Below are positions 42,401 to 50,572 of a stretch of 64,000 nt of DNA, one piece after another. The notes below the pieces were generated by a model. That model saw only the letters and a list, made by a program, of their open reading frames with translations. It was not told the DNA's origin and did no database searches. The DNA is taken from NCBI GenBank assembly GCA_016787665.1, contig JAEUUC010000013.1, positions 310,001 through 374,000 of the forward strand, read 5' to 3'. The stretch is from Cyclobacteriaceae bacterium. Lineage in GTDB: Bacteria > Bacteroidota > Bacteroidia > Cytophagales > Cyclobacteriaceae. The first letter of the stretch is position 1; each line of letters starts with the position of its first letter. Made by a program: the position numbers and the translations under genes.

Positions 42401-43808
42401 CGATGCCAACCAGGGTAAGCAGCGGCAGGTAAACAATCAGGATAATCATCTCACCAAACGCTGCCGAGGTGAGAATCTGCGAACCCGATTGGTATACTTC
42501 CTGGTCCATCTCGGCCTGGGTGAGTTTTCGTATCGACTTTCGCAAACCAAGGTGATGCATGGTGGCTTCCACGATGATCACCGCGCCATCCACGATCAAT
42601 CCGAAGTCGATGGCACCGAGGCTCATGAGATTACCCGACACCCCGAAGGTTTGCATCATACCGATGGCAAAGAGGAGGGATAACGGAATGACCGATGCCA
42701 CAATCAGGCCCGCGCGGAGGTTGCCCAGAAAGAGAACAAGAATGAAAATGACAATGAGCGCACCCTCGGTCAGGTTTTTTTCCACCGTGTTGATGGCACG
42801 GGTAACCAGCTCACTGCGATCCAGAAACGGTTCAATCGTTACGCCCTCCGGCAAGTTCTTTTCAATCTGTCGAATGCGCTCTTTCACCCGGTTCACCACC
42901 GCGCTGGAGTTGTCGCCTTTCAGCATCATCGTCACAGCCCCCACTACTTCCCCTTCCTGGTTGTAAGCCATCGCCCCGTAACGCACGGCATGGCCCCACT
43001 GCACTTCGGCAATGTCACGCAGCAGGATCGGCATGCCTTCCGAAGTGGATTTCACCAGAATGGATTTCAGATCCTCCAGGGAGCCGACCAGGCCTTCGCT
43101 GCGGATAAAGAAGGATTGCGGCATTCGCTCGATGTAAGCCCCTCCGGTATTCTGGTTGTTCTGGCGAAGCGCTTCCAACACTTCGGTCAGGCTGATGTTG
43201 TAGCTGCGCAATTTGTCGGGGTCAATGGCCACTTCGTATTCCTTCAGGTAGCCGCCAAAGCTTGCCACATCGGCTACACCTGGTGTGCCCAGCAGTTGCC
43301 TGCGCACAATCCAGTCCTGAATGGTGCGCAGTTCCATGGCGGAGTACCGGTTTTCATATCCTTTTTTCGGGCGCAACACGTATTGATAGATTTCACCGAG
43401 GCCGGTGGTGACGGGCGCCAGCGAAGGATTTCCAATACCGGCCGGTATTGATTCTTTCGCAGTCACCAGCCGCTCGTTCACCTGCTGCCGCGCCCAGTAC
43501 ACGTCCACGTGTTCCTGGAAAACCAGCGTAACCAGCGAAAGCCCGGAGCGCGAGAAACTGCGCATGTGGTCCAGCCCCGGTATGGTGGCCATCGTTTGTT
43601 CCACCGGAAACGTGACGAGCCGTTCGATGTCAAGAGCCGATTGGGAACCGGCCACGGTAATAATCTGTACCTGGTTGTCAGTAATGTCGGGCACGGCATC
43701 AATCGGCAGGCGGGTGAAGGAATACACGCCCCAGACAATGAGCGCCAGCACGAGCAGCCCCACTACCAGCTTGTGACGTATAGAATAGAGAATGATCTGA
43801 TTAATCAT
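39462..43808 (-). CDS. czcA: CzcA-CzcC fusion: heavy-metal RND pump with C-terminal outer-membrane factor
   Basis: This 1448-residue protein combines a proton-driven RND pump (residues 1-1039) with a TolC-like channel (1040-1448). The proton relay residues of the heavy-metal group are present: D401, D407 and E414 in IDFGLIVDGAVIIVE. The channel part starts at a Met (ATG at 40691) that is followed by its own signal-peptide-like sequence (SASLFAGLLMLGTTLAAQGQ). Such fusions are found in Bacteroidota; normal organisation is three genes. The likely metals are cobalt, zinc and cadmium or copper. It is transcribed with the small upstream protein and the adaptor. Confidence 0.9.
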   Translation of the reverse strand: MINQIILYSIRHKLVVGLLVLALIVWGVYSFTRLPIDAVPDITDNQVQIITVAGSQSALDIERLVTFPVEQTMATIPGLDHMRSFSRSGLSLVTLVFQEHVDVYWARQQVNERLVTAKESIPAGIGNPSLAPVTTGLGEIYQYVLRPKKGYENRYSAMELRTIQDWIVRRQLLGTPGVADVASFGGYLKEYEVAIDPDKLRSYNISLTEVLEALRQNNQNTGGAYIERMPQSFFIRSEGLVGSLEDLKSILVKSTSEGMPILLRDIAEVQWGHAVRYGAMAYNQEGEVVGAVTMMLKGDNSSAVVNRVKERIRQIEKNLPEGVTIEPFLDRSELVTRAINTVEKNLTEGALIVIFILVLFLGNLRAGLIVASVIPLSLLFAIGMMQTFGVSGNLMSLGAIDFGLIVDGAVIIVEATMHHLGLRKSIRKLTQAEMDQEVYQSGSQILTSAAFGEMIILIVYLPLLTLVGIEGKMFRPMAETVAFAIGGAFLLSLTYVPVASSLFLGHGKITSLKFSDKLMALFYSSYAPVLAFCLRFKKTVVAISLGFVILAGGIFFSMGGEFLPTLEEGDFAVQTRVLLGSSLNHTVEVSQKAAGVLLREFPDEVIKVVTKAGSSEIPTDPMPLEEADMMVILRDRKEWTKAQTREELAEKMGEALGVIPDANFGFQQPIQMRFNELMTGVRQDVAIKIYGENLDELSRLAEAVGKLTEQVEGAQDVFVEQISGRPQVVVKINRDALARHALNVSDVNEALNTAFAGQTAGMVFEGEKRFSLVVRLRQENRKQVDDIGNLFITNPAGEQIPLRQLADVQLVMGPNQIQREDAKRRIVVGFNVRGRDVQSIVEEIHTLIDQKIDFPAGYYVTYGGQFENLQEAQQRLAVAVPAALLLIFIMLFFAFNSIKQALLIYSAIPLAAVGGVFALLLRGMPFSISAGVGFIALFGVAVLNGIVLIGEFNRLRLKEGLTDLTDIVWKGTSTRFRPVLMTAAVASLGFLPMALAQSAGAEVQRPLATVVIGGLITSTFLTLVVLPCLYILFDKIQLRMKPSASLFAGLLMLGTTLAAQGQDLPALLERARQQNNLIKAAQLEIDVQKELKRTSSDIGKTSVMYMRGQYNSFYRNDNNLTVMQTLPFPTAMSAQRKLAEERISGSLLQKQVSENELAYQVKQAYYHLWYLKEYRALLGFQDSLYSEFARAADLRYRTGETRMLEKTTATTQALEVQNQLRQLEYDEQSWLAVLRSFLHDPGANPVFSGNLPTRQTDTTNAFGNNPQLALQQQAVAVADQEKRVLKNQALPDLTVGYFNQTLIGIPLAEAGSTASTTDRFQGFSVGLQIPLWFVPQTARIKSAEVGRERQQALLGWQQEQLRGAWQHAVQQYEKYKSSVNYYRSSALPNADIIRSQADKAYKAGEVGYLEYLLALRQSLQIREAYLKDLNQFNQSAIYLDYLAGNTQP

Positions 43809-43881
43809 AAAAGCAAAGTCGTAGAATGAAAGAAAAAGCAGCCGGGCACAGTGTGCCGACCGAGTAAAAAAGAACTACGGC

Positions 43882-44250
43882 TTAAGCACGGGGCGGCTGC
43901 CAGATGTCAGCCCGGTAGAAATTGAGTGGCAGGTTTTGATCGAAATGCTGGTAGCCACGGGTGGTGGCCACGGGAGGATTTTGCGGTAACGGAAACGAAG
44001 GGAGCACGGCCATCACCACCGAGGCCAGGCAGGAATCGTGTTGCTTGAAGGGCAATTCCATATCCCGGTCGTCATGGGCTTCCGTTTCGAAATAATGGAG
44101 TGCAATGAACTGGCTGAAGGATGTTGAAAGCCCGTCACTGTTGTGTTCAAAATAGTGGGAAATCAAGATCGGCAGTCGCCATAACTCATGCAGTTCGGTG
44201 CCCGACAACAGATGCAGGCAGAGCAGGACAAGGGCGACTTGCTTTTTCAC
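43882..44250 (-). CDS. Small exported protein ahead of the metal pump, unknown
   Basis: The 122-residue product begins with GTG and a hydrophobic segment (VALVLLCLHLLSGTELHELW), followed by a short mature part with ISHYFEHNSDGLSTSFSQF and HYFETEAHDDRD. The histidine- and acid-rich centre suggests metal binding. Similar small proteins are regularly found upstream of czcA fusions in Bacteroidota, so I infer a role in periplasmic metal handling or regulation, without proof. Confidence 0.6.
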   Translation of the reverse strand: MKKQVALVLLCLHLLSGTELHELWRLPILISHYFEHNSDGLSTSFSQFIALHYFETEAHDDRDMELPFKQHDSCLASVVMAVLPSFPLPQNPPVATTRGYQHFDQNLPLNFYRADIWQPPRA

Positions 44251-44324
44251 GGTATAAAGCTACAGGATAACTCTCAGAAAAGAAAAGCAATCGATCGCGC
44301 AAAACAATAGGGTTTAAATGGGTG

Positions 44325-44356
44325 TTGGTTGATATCAATCACGTTGTTTAGTTTTG
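44325..44356 (+). promoter_or_regulatory. Candidate promoter for the drug RND operon
   Basis: TAGTTTTG (44349-44356) fits TAnnTTTG; TTG at 44325-44327 and the perfect palindrome TTGATATCAA (44329-44338) lie upstream at near-standard spacing. The ATG at 44366 follows directly, so the leader would be only a few nucleotides long. Confidence 0.4.
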
Positions 44357-44365
44357 CAGCCGAAA

Positions 44366-44749
44366 ATGAGCCGCCTATTTTCACTTCTTCGACTTGTCAG
44401 CCGCCCGTTTTGTCTGGTGATGGCGGTGTATCTGTTCAACTTCAGTATCGACTCACGCGATGCCCAGCCCGACTTTGTAGCAGAAGACCTGGCCTTTAAC
44501 GATATTGAAAGCTTCTACGAATTTGCGCTGGAAGCCCTTGCCGGGATTGACAACGCGGTGGAAGAACATGAAGAACACGACCAGGAGGAAGGCGGGGCGT
44601 TGGACTTTAAAAAGTGTTACCTGGAACCGGCTACCGCATTAGTCATCAAACCGCAGGGCGATTCCCTTGATCAGCGATTTGCCGATTTCGTGACCACCAA
44701 AGCCCCGCGTGTACTGGTGGAAATAGACGGGCCCCCACCACGAGGCTGA
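44366..44749 (+). CDS. Small acidic protein with an N-terminal helix, unknown
   Basis: The 127-residue product has a hydrophobic N-terminus (RPFCLVMAVYLFNFSIDS) and an acidic mature part (FNDIESFYEFALEALAGIDNAVEEHEEHDQEE). It ends in a proline-rich tail. I recognise a pattern (FNDIES..., acidic and His-rich) found in small Bacteroidota proteins near RND pumps, but no function is known. The ATG at 44366 was preferred over the TTG at 44354. It lies directly upstream of the RND adaptor gene. Confidence 0.6.
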   Translation: MSRLFSLLRLVSRPFCLVMAVYLFNFSIDSRDAQPDFVAEDLAFNDIESFYEFALEALAGIDNAVEEHEEHDQEEGGALDFKKCYLEPATALVIKPQGDSLDQRFADFVTTKAPRVLVEIDGPPPRG

Positions 44750-44819
44750 CCCGCTCTTGCCGCATGCCCTGCGCATGCGCATTCTTTTCTTTTCTATAAT
44801 CAAACTGCTTATCTCATTT

Positions 44820-45950
44820 ATGACAGTGAATTTTTCACGTGTCAGCAGCCATGGTATCATGGCGCTGACGTTGCTTTTATTCGGGCAACGCTGCACGCCC
44901 CGCCAGGAAAGCACAGCAAGTCCCGAAACCTTTCAGGTGATTCGACCCCTGATCAAAGACACGGTGTACCTGCGCGAGTACGTGGCCGACATCCAATCCG
45001 TGCAGAATACGGAGATACGCGCCAAGGCGGGCGGCTATCTGGAAACTATTCACGTAGATGAAGGTGAGTTTGTAGCTGCCGGTCAGCCGCTATTCACCAT
45101 CAGCCGCAAGCAATATGAACAGGAAGTGCTGCAAGCCGAGGCAGCCGTGGCCAGCGCTGTGGCCGAAACCAAAGCGGCCGAAGTAGAATTAAAAAACACC
45201 CGCGCACTGGTGGAGAAAAACATTGTATCGCAGAGCGAACTGGAGCTGGCGCAGGCGAAAGTGGAGGCGCTGAAAGCCCGCACGGCAGAAGCCCGCGCCC
45301 ACGAAGCTAACGCACGGCTGGAACTTTCGTTCGCCCAAATTCGCGCCCCGTTTGCGGGCTACATCAACCGCATTCCGAATAAAGCCGGTAGCCTCATTAC
45401 TGAGGGTTCGCTGCTCACCACGATCTCCAACAACAACCAGATGTTGGTGTATTTCAATGTCTCTGAGCGCGAATACCTGGATTATTTATCCACCTCCAGC
45501 GAAGGCAAGCCGAAGGAAGTGCAATTGCTGCTGGCCAACGGTCAGGTTTATCCCTTTACGGGGCAGGTGGAAACGGCCGAAAGCGAATTTGACAGCAGTA
45601 CCGGTAACATTGCTTTTCGGGCCAGGTTTCCTAACCCAACCCAGCTGTTAAAGCATGGTGGAAGTGGAAAAATCATATTTTCAAAAACACTCAAGAGTGC
45701 GATGCTCGTACCACAAAAGTCAACTTTTGAGGTGCAGGAAAATATTTATGTTTTCGTTGTCACGGAAGGGAATAAAGTTCAGCAACGAAAAATTGTCCCC
45801 TCGTTCAGATTGCCACAAGTATACGTCATCAGTTCTGGACTTAGTCCAAACGACCAATTTGTTTACGAAGGCATACAAAAACTGAAAGAGGGTGATCCCA
45901 TTATCCCGCAGGTTATTTCATTTTCTACACGCATGAACACCCAAAAGTAA
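44820..45950 (+). CDS. Periplasmic adaptor of a drug-type RND pump
   Basis: The 376-residue product has an N-terminal export signal with a likely lipid cysteine (IMALTLLLFGQRC) and the adaptor layout: lipoyl half IRAKAGGYLETIHVDEGEFV, a long helical hairpin (EQEVLQAEAAVASAVAETKAAEVELKNTR), the second half RAPFAGYINRIPNKAGSLITEG, a beta-barrel and a C-terminal domain. Several starts are possible (44757, 44775, 44820, 44859). The 3' third, from about 45650, is clearly more AT-rich than the first two thirds. The pump gene follows by 6 bp. Confidence 0.85.
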   Translation: MTVNFSRVSSHGIMALTLLLFGQRCTPRQESTASPETFQVIRPLIKDTVYLREYVADIQSVQNTEIRAKAGGYLETIHVDEGEFVAAGQPLFTISRKQYEQEVLQAEAAVASAVAETKAAEVELKNTRALVEKNIVSQSELELAQAKVEALKARTAEARAHEANARLELSFAQIRAPFAGYINRIPNKAGSLITEGSLLTTISNNNQMLVYFNVSEREYLDYLSTSSEGKPKEVQLLLANGQVYPFTGQVETAESEFDSSTGNIAFRARFPNPTQLLKHGGSGKIIFSKTLKSAMLVPQKSTFEVQENIYVFVVTEGNKVQQRKIVPSFRLPQVYVISSGLSPNDQFVYEGIQKLKEGDPIIPQVISFSTRMNTQK

Positions 45951-45956
45951 AAGAAA

Positions 45957-48900
45957 ATGATAGCGCAGATTATTCATCGCCCCATACTTGCGGTTGTTAT
46001 ATCGCTGATTATTCTATTTCTGGGCATTTTGTCGTTGATGCAATTGCCCATGTCACTTTTCCCGAGTATCGCTCCCCCGGAGGTAAACGTAACGGTTGAA
46101 TACACCGGAGCCAATGCGGAAACGGTAACCAAAGCAGCCATAGTTCCGCTGGAGCGTGCCATAAATGGTGTGCCCGGCATGAAGTACATGAGTAGCGATG
46201 CCGGAAATGATGGTGTGGGTGTAGTTCAAATTTTGTTTGAAACCGGAACTGATCCTGATGCGGCTGGGGTAAACGTGCAAAATCGCGTGAGTGCAGTTAT
46301 GGGAGAATTGCCGCCCGAAGTTGTTAAGAATGGGGTAAAGATAGCGAAGGAGGAAAACGCCATGTTGATGTATCTAAATGTATACAGTTCCGATACATCA
46401 CTGGATGAAAAGTTCGTCTACAACTTTACCGAGATGAATATCATCCCTCAGTTGCGAAGAATAAAAGGCGTTGGTTACTGCAATATGTTAGGCGCTAAGC
46501 AATATGCCATGCGTATTTGGCTGAAGCCCGACAAAATGTTAGCCTATGCCATTTCAACCGATGATGTATTGAATGCACTGGAAGAACAAAACATCGAAGC
46601 AGCCCCAGGAAAAATCGGTGAAAGCAGCGATAAAAAGGCACAGGCGCTGCAATACACTATCAAATACACCGGTAAGTTTAATACCGAAGAGGAGTATGAA
46701 AATATTCCACTGAAATCGACAGAAGATGGGCGAATTCTTCGAGTCCGGGACGTGGCCGATGTAGAGTTTGGAACTACGTATTTTGATGTAGAATCAAAAT
46801 TCAATGGTAGTTCGGGCGCGGCAATTATGATTAAACAGCTACCAGGTTCAAATGCGAGAGCCGTTATTTATGATGTAAAATCCCGACTTGCAGAACTTAA
46901 AGAAACCATGTTCCTCAAAGGAATGGACTACGAAGTGAGTTATGATATTTCTCGCTTTATGGATGCTTCGGTACGCGAAGTAGTTAAAACATTTATCGAA
47001 GCTTTGATCCTGGTAACATTTGTGGTGTATATTTTTTTGCAAGATGGGCGCTCTACATTGATTCCTGCACTAGCCGTACCCGTTTCTCTAGTTGGTACGT
47101 TTTTCTTTATGCAATTTCTTGGATTCTCCCTCAACCTCATTACGCTTTTTGCTTTGGTGTTAGCCATTGGTATTGTGGTGGATAACGCTATTGTAGTAGT
47201 AGAAGCCGTGCATGCCAAGATGGAGCGTTCAAAAATTTCACCGCTAGAAGCGACTGAAGAGGCGATGAAAGAAATCACGGGAGCCATTGTTGCCATTACG
47301 TTGGTGATGTCGGCTGTGTTTGTTCCCGTAGCTTTTATGGGCGGGCCTTCCGGGATTTTTTACCGCCAGTTCTCGCTTACCATGGCCATCGCCATTGTGT
47401 TGTCGGGCGTGGTTGCCTTGACCCTAACGCCAGCGTTATGCGCGTTGCTTCTAAAAAATCATTATGGGGAGGAGAAGAAGACTGGCTTTTCAAAATTTTT
47501 TAACCGTTTCAATAGTTGGTACGAACGGGGAGAGAGTAGATACCAAAATCTGCTTTCGAAAATTGTGAGCCGTAGATTGGTAACATTTGGTGTCCTGTTT
47601 GCATTTTGTGCAGCGACTGGAATTTTAGCAAAGGTTTTGCCTACGGGCTTTATTCCCAATGAAGATCAGGGAACATTTTATGCCAGTGTCACAACACCTT
47701 CAGGCGCTACGCTTGAGCGTACCAAGGAAGTGGTGAATGCCATTCAGCGGGAGGCACAGAATCTCGAAGGCGTTGAAAGTGTTTCGACACTTGCCGGTAC
47801 CAATATTCTTTCTGACGGAACTGGTGCTACGTATGGCACTGCGCTCATCAACCTAGAGCCGTGGCAAGACCGCGAGGTTTCTGTTGAAGATGTGATTGCT
47901 GCCTTGGAGGAAAAGACCTCTTATCTCAAAGATGCGCAGATTGAATTTTTTCCACCACCGGCTGTTCCCGGCTATGGAAATGCCAGCGGTTTTGAGTTGC
48001 GGTTGCTGGACAAGACAGGAAGTGGTGATTTTAAGAAAATGGAAGAAGTGGTGAGACAGTTCATTTCGGACTTGAAAGCTCAACCTGAAATTGCCAGTGC
48101 CTTCACCATTTTTGATGCAAGTTTTCCACAGTACACCTTGCATATCGATATCGACAAAGCAGCCCAGAAAGGCGTTACGATTAACAATGCTATGGGATCG
48201 CTACAAACGCTTTTAGGAAGTGAGTACGCGACCAATTTTATCCGCTTCGGACAGATGTATAAAGTGATGGTGCAGGCTTCGCCCGAGTACAGGGCAAAGC
48301 CCGAAGATCTATTGAATCTGTACACCAAGAACAACAAAGGCGAAATGGTTTCCCTTTCCGCTTTTGTAACGATGGAAAAGACCTATGGAGTTGATCAACT
48401 TACCCGCTACAATATGTTTCCGTCAGCCGAATTGAATGGAGAAGGGAAACCGGGTGTAAGCAGCGGAACCGTGCTGAATGTAGTGCAGCAAACAGCCAAA
48501 GAAAAACTGCCACGAGGTTACGATATCGATTGGGCCGGGATTTCGCGCGATGAAGCTACTGCCGGGAACGAAGGCATTATCATTTTTCTGGTTTGCCTTT
48601 TGTTTATCTATTTGATTTTGGCCGGCCAGTATGAAAGTTTTTTGCTGCCTTTGCCTGTAATCCTCTCTTTGCCCACCGGTATTTTCGGTGCGTTTTTCTT
48701 ACTGAGTGTATTGGGTTTGGAGAACAATATCTATGCACAAATCGCCATGCTGATGCTCATTGGCATACTTGGAAAAAATGCCATTTTGATTGTTGAGTTT
48801 GCTGCGCAAAAACACAGCCAGGGAATAGGTGTGGTGGAGGCCGCCCTGGAGGGCTCCAAAATTCGTTTGCGCCCTATTCTGATGACATCTTTCGCATTTA

Positions 48901-49109
48901 TTGGTGGGCTGTTGCCTCTCATGATGGCGACCGGTGCCGGATCTATCGGCAATCGAACGATCGGTACGGCTGCGGCCGGGGGAATGTTATTCGGAACGGT
49001 CTTCGGAGTAATTATTATTCCCGGATTATACGTTGTTTTTGCATCCTTGACTGACCGGATGAACAGATCCAGCCGCCTGCCTGAAACACCTTATACGGAA
49101 ACGATCTGA
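45957..49109 (+). CDS. RND efflux pump, AcrB/MexB (HAE1) type
   Basis: This 1050-residue inner-membrane pump expels drugs or other amphipathic compounds with the proton gradient. It has twelve helices and two large periplasmic loops, starting MIAQIIHRPILAVVISLIILFLG. The relay motif is LAIGIVVDNAIVVVE: the first aspartate is D409, but the second is N410. The lysine of GKNAILIVEFAAQ is present. Composition is about 40-45% GC over most of the gene, below its flanks. It is transcribed with the adaptor and the outer-membrane lipoprotein. Confidence 0.93.
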   Translation: MIAQIIHRPILAVVISLIILFLGILSLMQLPMSLFPSIAPPEVNVTVEYTGANAETVTKAAIVPLERAINGVPGMKYMSSDAGNDGVGVVQILFETGTDPDAAGVNVQNRVSAVMGELPPEVVKNGVKIAKEENAMLMYLNVYSSDTSLDEKFVYNFTEMNIIPQLRRIKGVGYCNMLGAKQYAMRIWLKPDKMLAYAISTDDVLNALEEQNIEAAPGKIGESSDKKAQALQYTIKYTGKFNTEEEYENIPLKSTEDGRILRVRDVADVEFGTTYFDVESKFNGSSGAAIMIKQLPGSNARAVIYDVKSRLAELKETMFLKGMDYEVSYDISRFMDASVREVVKTFIEALILVTFVVYIFLQDGRSTLIPALAVPVSLVGTFFFMQFLGFSLNLITLFALVLAIGIVVDNAIVVVEAVHAKMERSKISPLEATEEAMKEITGAIVAITLVMSAVFVPVAFMGGPSGIFYRQFSLTMAIAIVLSGVVALTLTPALCALLLKNHYGEEKKTGFSKFFNRFNSWYERGESRYQNLLSKIVSRRLVTFGVLFAFCAATGILAKVLPTGFIPNEDQGTFYASVTTPSGATLERTKEVVNAIQREAQNLEGVESVSTLAGTNILSDGTGATYGTALINLEPWQDREVSVEDVIAALEEKTSYLKDAQIEFFPPPAVPGYGNASGFELRLLDKTGSGDFKKMEEVVRQFISDLKAQPEIASAFTIFDASFPQYTLHIDIDKAAQKGVTINNAMGSLQTLLGSEYATNFIRFGQMYKVMVQASPEYRAKPEDLLNLYTKNNKGEMVSLSAFVTMEKTYGVDQLTRYNMFPSAELNGEGKPGVSSGTVLNVVQQTAKEKLPRGYDIDWAGISRDEATAGNEGIIIFLVCLLFIYLILAGQYESFLLPLPVILSLPTGIFGAFFLLSVLGLENNIYAQIAMLMLIGILGKNAILIVEFAAQKHSQGIGVVEAALEGSKIRLRPILMTSFAFIGGLLPLMMATGAGSIGNRTIGTAAAGGMLFGTVFGVIIIPGLYVVFASLTDRMNRSSRLPETPYTETI

Positions 49110-49114
49110 TAAAA

Positions 49115-50536
49115 ATGAAACGCATTATCTTTTTCATCATCACGCTGTCGCTGGCCACTGGCTGCCGGGTTACACGCGATACAACCGCAGAAGAATCCCT
49201 GCCGTTACCGGATCGGTTCTCGCCCGCGTTGGCCGACACCACCAACCTCGCAAGCCTGCCGTGGCGCGCGCTGGTGACCGACTCATTGTTGATGGCTTTA
49301 CTGGATGAAGCCCTCACGAACAACTTTGATGTGCGTATGGCAGCCCAACGCATCGAACAAGCGCGGGCGGGTGTGCTCGCAGCCCGGGGCCAACTGTTGC
49401 CGAACGTAATGGGCGGAGGCACGGCCGGCATCCGCAGGTTTGGGTTATACACGATGGACGGTGCGGGCAACGCCAGCACGGACATCCGTCCCGGAGAAGT
49501 GGTGCCCACCAACTTGCCGGATTATTTCATTGGCCTGCAAAGCAGTTGGGAGGTGGATATCTCCGGCAAACTGCGTAATCAAAAGCGGGCGGCAGTGGCA
49601 CGGGTGCTGGCGTCTACCGAGGCGCGGCAGTTTGTGATCACCAACCTCGTGGCGGAAGTGGCCGCTGCGTATTATGAGCTGTTGGCATTTGATCTCGAAC
49701 TGGAGATTATCACGGCTACGGTAAAACTTCAGGAAGATGCGTTGCGTGTGGTTACCATTCAAAAAGAAAATGCGGTAGCCAACGAACTTGCCGTTAACCA
49801 GTTTGAAGCGCAACTCCTCAACACGCGTGCGCTGGAAATTCAAACCCGCCAGTTCATCATTGAGAACGAAAGCCGGATTAACTTTTTATTGGGTCGGTTT
49901 CCCCAGCCCATCCCGCGGAGCACGGCCACACTCGAACAAGACCCACGCCCGACATTTGCTGCCGGCACACCCGTGCAGTTGCTGAGAAACCGCCCCGATA
50001 TCCGTTCGGCTGAACTGGAGTTACTTGCCGCCAAGGCCGATGTGCGGGCCGCGCGCGCAGCTTTCTATCCGCAACTGAATGTTTTGGCTGGTGTTGGTTT
50101 TCAATCCTACCGCACTGATTTGTTGTTTCAAACACCGGAGTCGTTTGCTTTCAATTTGCTGGGCGGGCTTTGGGCACCGCTGTTAAATCGAAACGCCATT
50201 CAGGCGCGGTTCAAGGGTGCGAGTGCGTATCAGCTGGAGGCTTTACTGAATTATCAGCGGAGCATCGTGGGGGCGTACACCGAAGTGTTTAACGAATTGA
50301 ACCGCTATGAAAACTTAAATCGGATGTACACCCAAAAACGGCAGGAAGCCGAAGTATTGACCCGTGCAATTGCTACCGCCAACGAACTGTATCGCACCGG
50401 GCGGGCCAACTACCTGGAAGTACTGCTCACGCAGCAAAACGCACTGGATGCCCGGGTGGATTTAGTGGAGGCGCGCAAAAAGCAACACCAAAGCCTGATT
50501 CAGGTGTACCGGGCGCTGGGTGGCGGGTGGCGGTAA
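49115..50536 (+). CDS. Outer-membrane efflux lipoprotein (TolC/OprM, NodT group)
   Basis: The 473-residue product has a lipobox (LSLATGC) and two TolC-type halves: NNFDVRMAAQRIEQARAGVLAARGQLLPNV opens the first, RPDIRSAELELLAAKADVRAARAAFYPQLNV the second. The channel crosses the outer membrane and docks with the adaptor. GC returns to about 63% in the first 100 bases of the gene. It lies 5 bp after the pump gene. Confidence 0.92.
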   Translation: MKRIIFFIITLSLATGCRVTRDTTAEESLPLPDRFSPALADTTNLASLPWRALVTDSLLMALLDEALTNNFDVRMAAQRIEQARAGVLAARGQLLPNVMGGGTAGIRRFGLYTMDGAGNASTDIRPGEVVPTNLPDYFIGLQSSWEVDISGKLRNQKRAAVARVLASTEARQFVITNLVAEVAAAYYELLAFDLELEIITATVKLQEDALRVVTIQKENAVANELAVNQFEAQLLNTRALEIQTRQFIIENESRINFLLGRFPQPIPRSTATLEQDPRPTFAAGTPVQLLRNRPDIRSAELELLAAKADVRAARAAFYPQLNVLAGVGFQSYRTDLLFQTPESFAFNLLGGLWAPLLNRNAIQARFKGASAYQLEALLNYQRSIVGAYTEVFNELNRYENLNRMYTQKRQEAEVLTRAIATANELYRTGRANYLEVLLTQQNALDARVDLVEARKKQHQSLIQVYRALGGGWR

Positions 50537-50572
50537 GGAAAAACGTAACTTGATTCCAAAACCAGCATTTAC

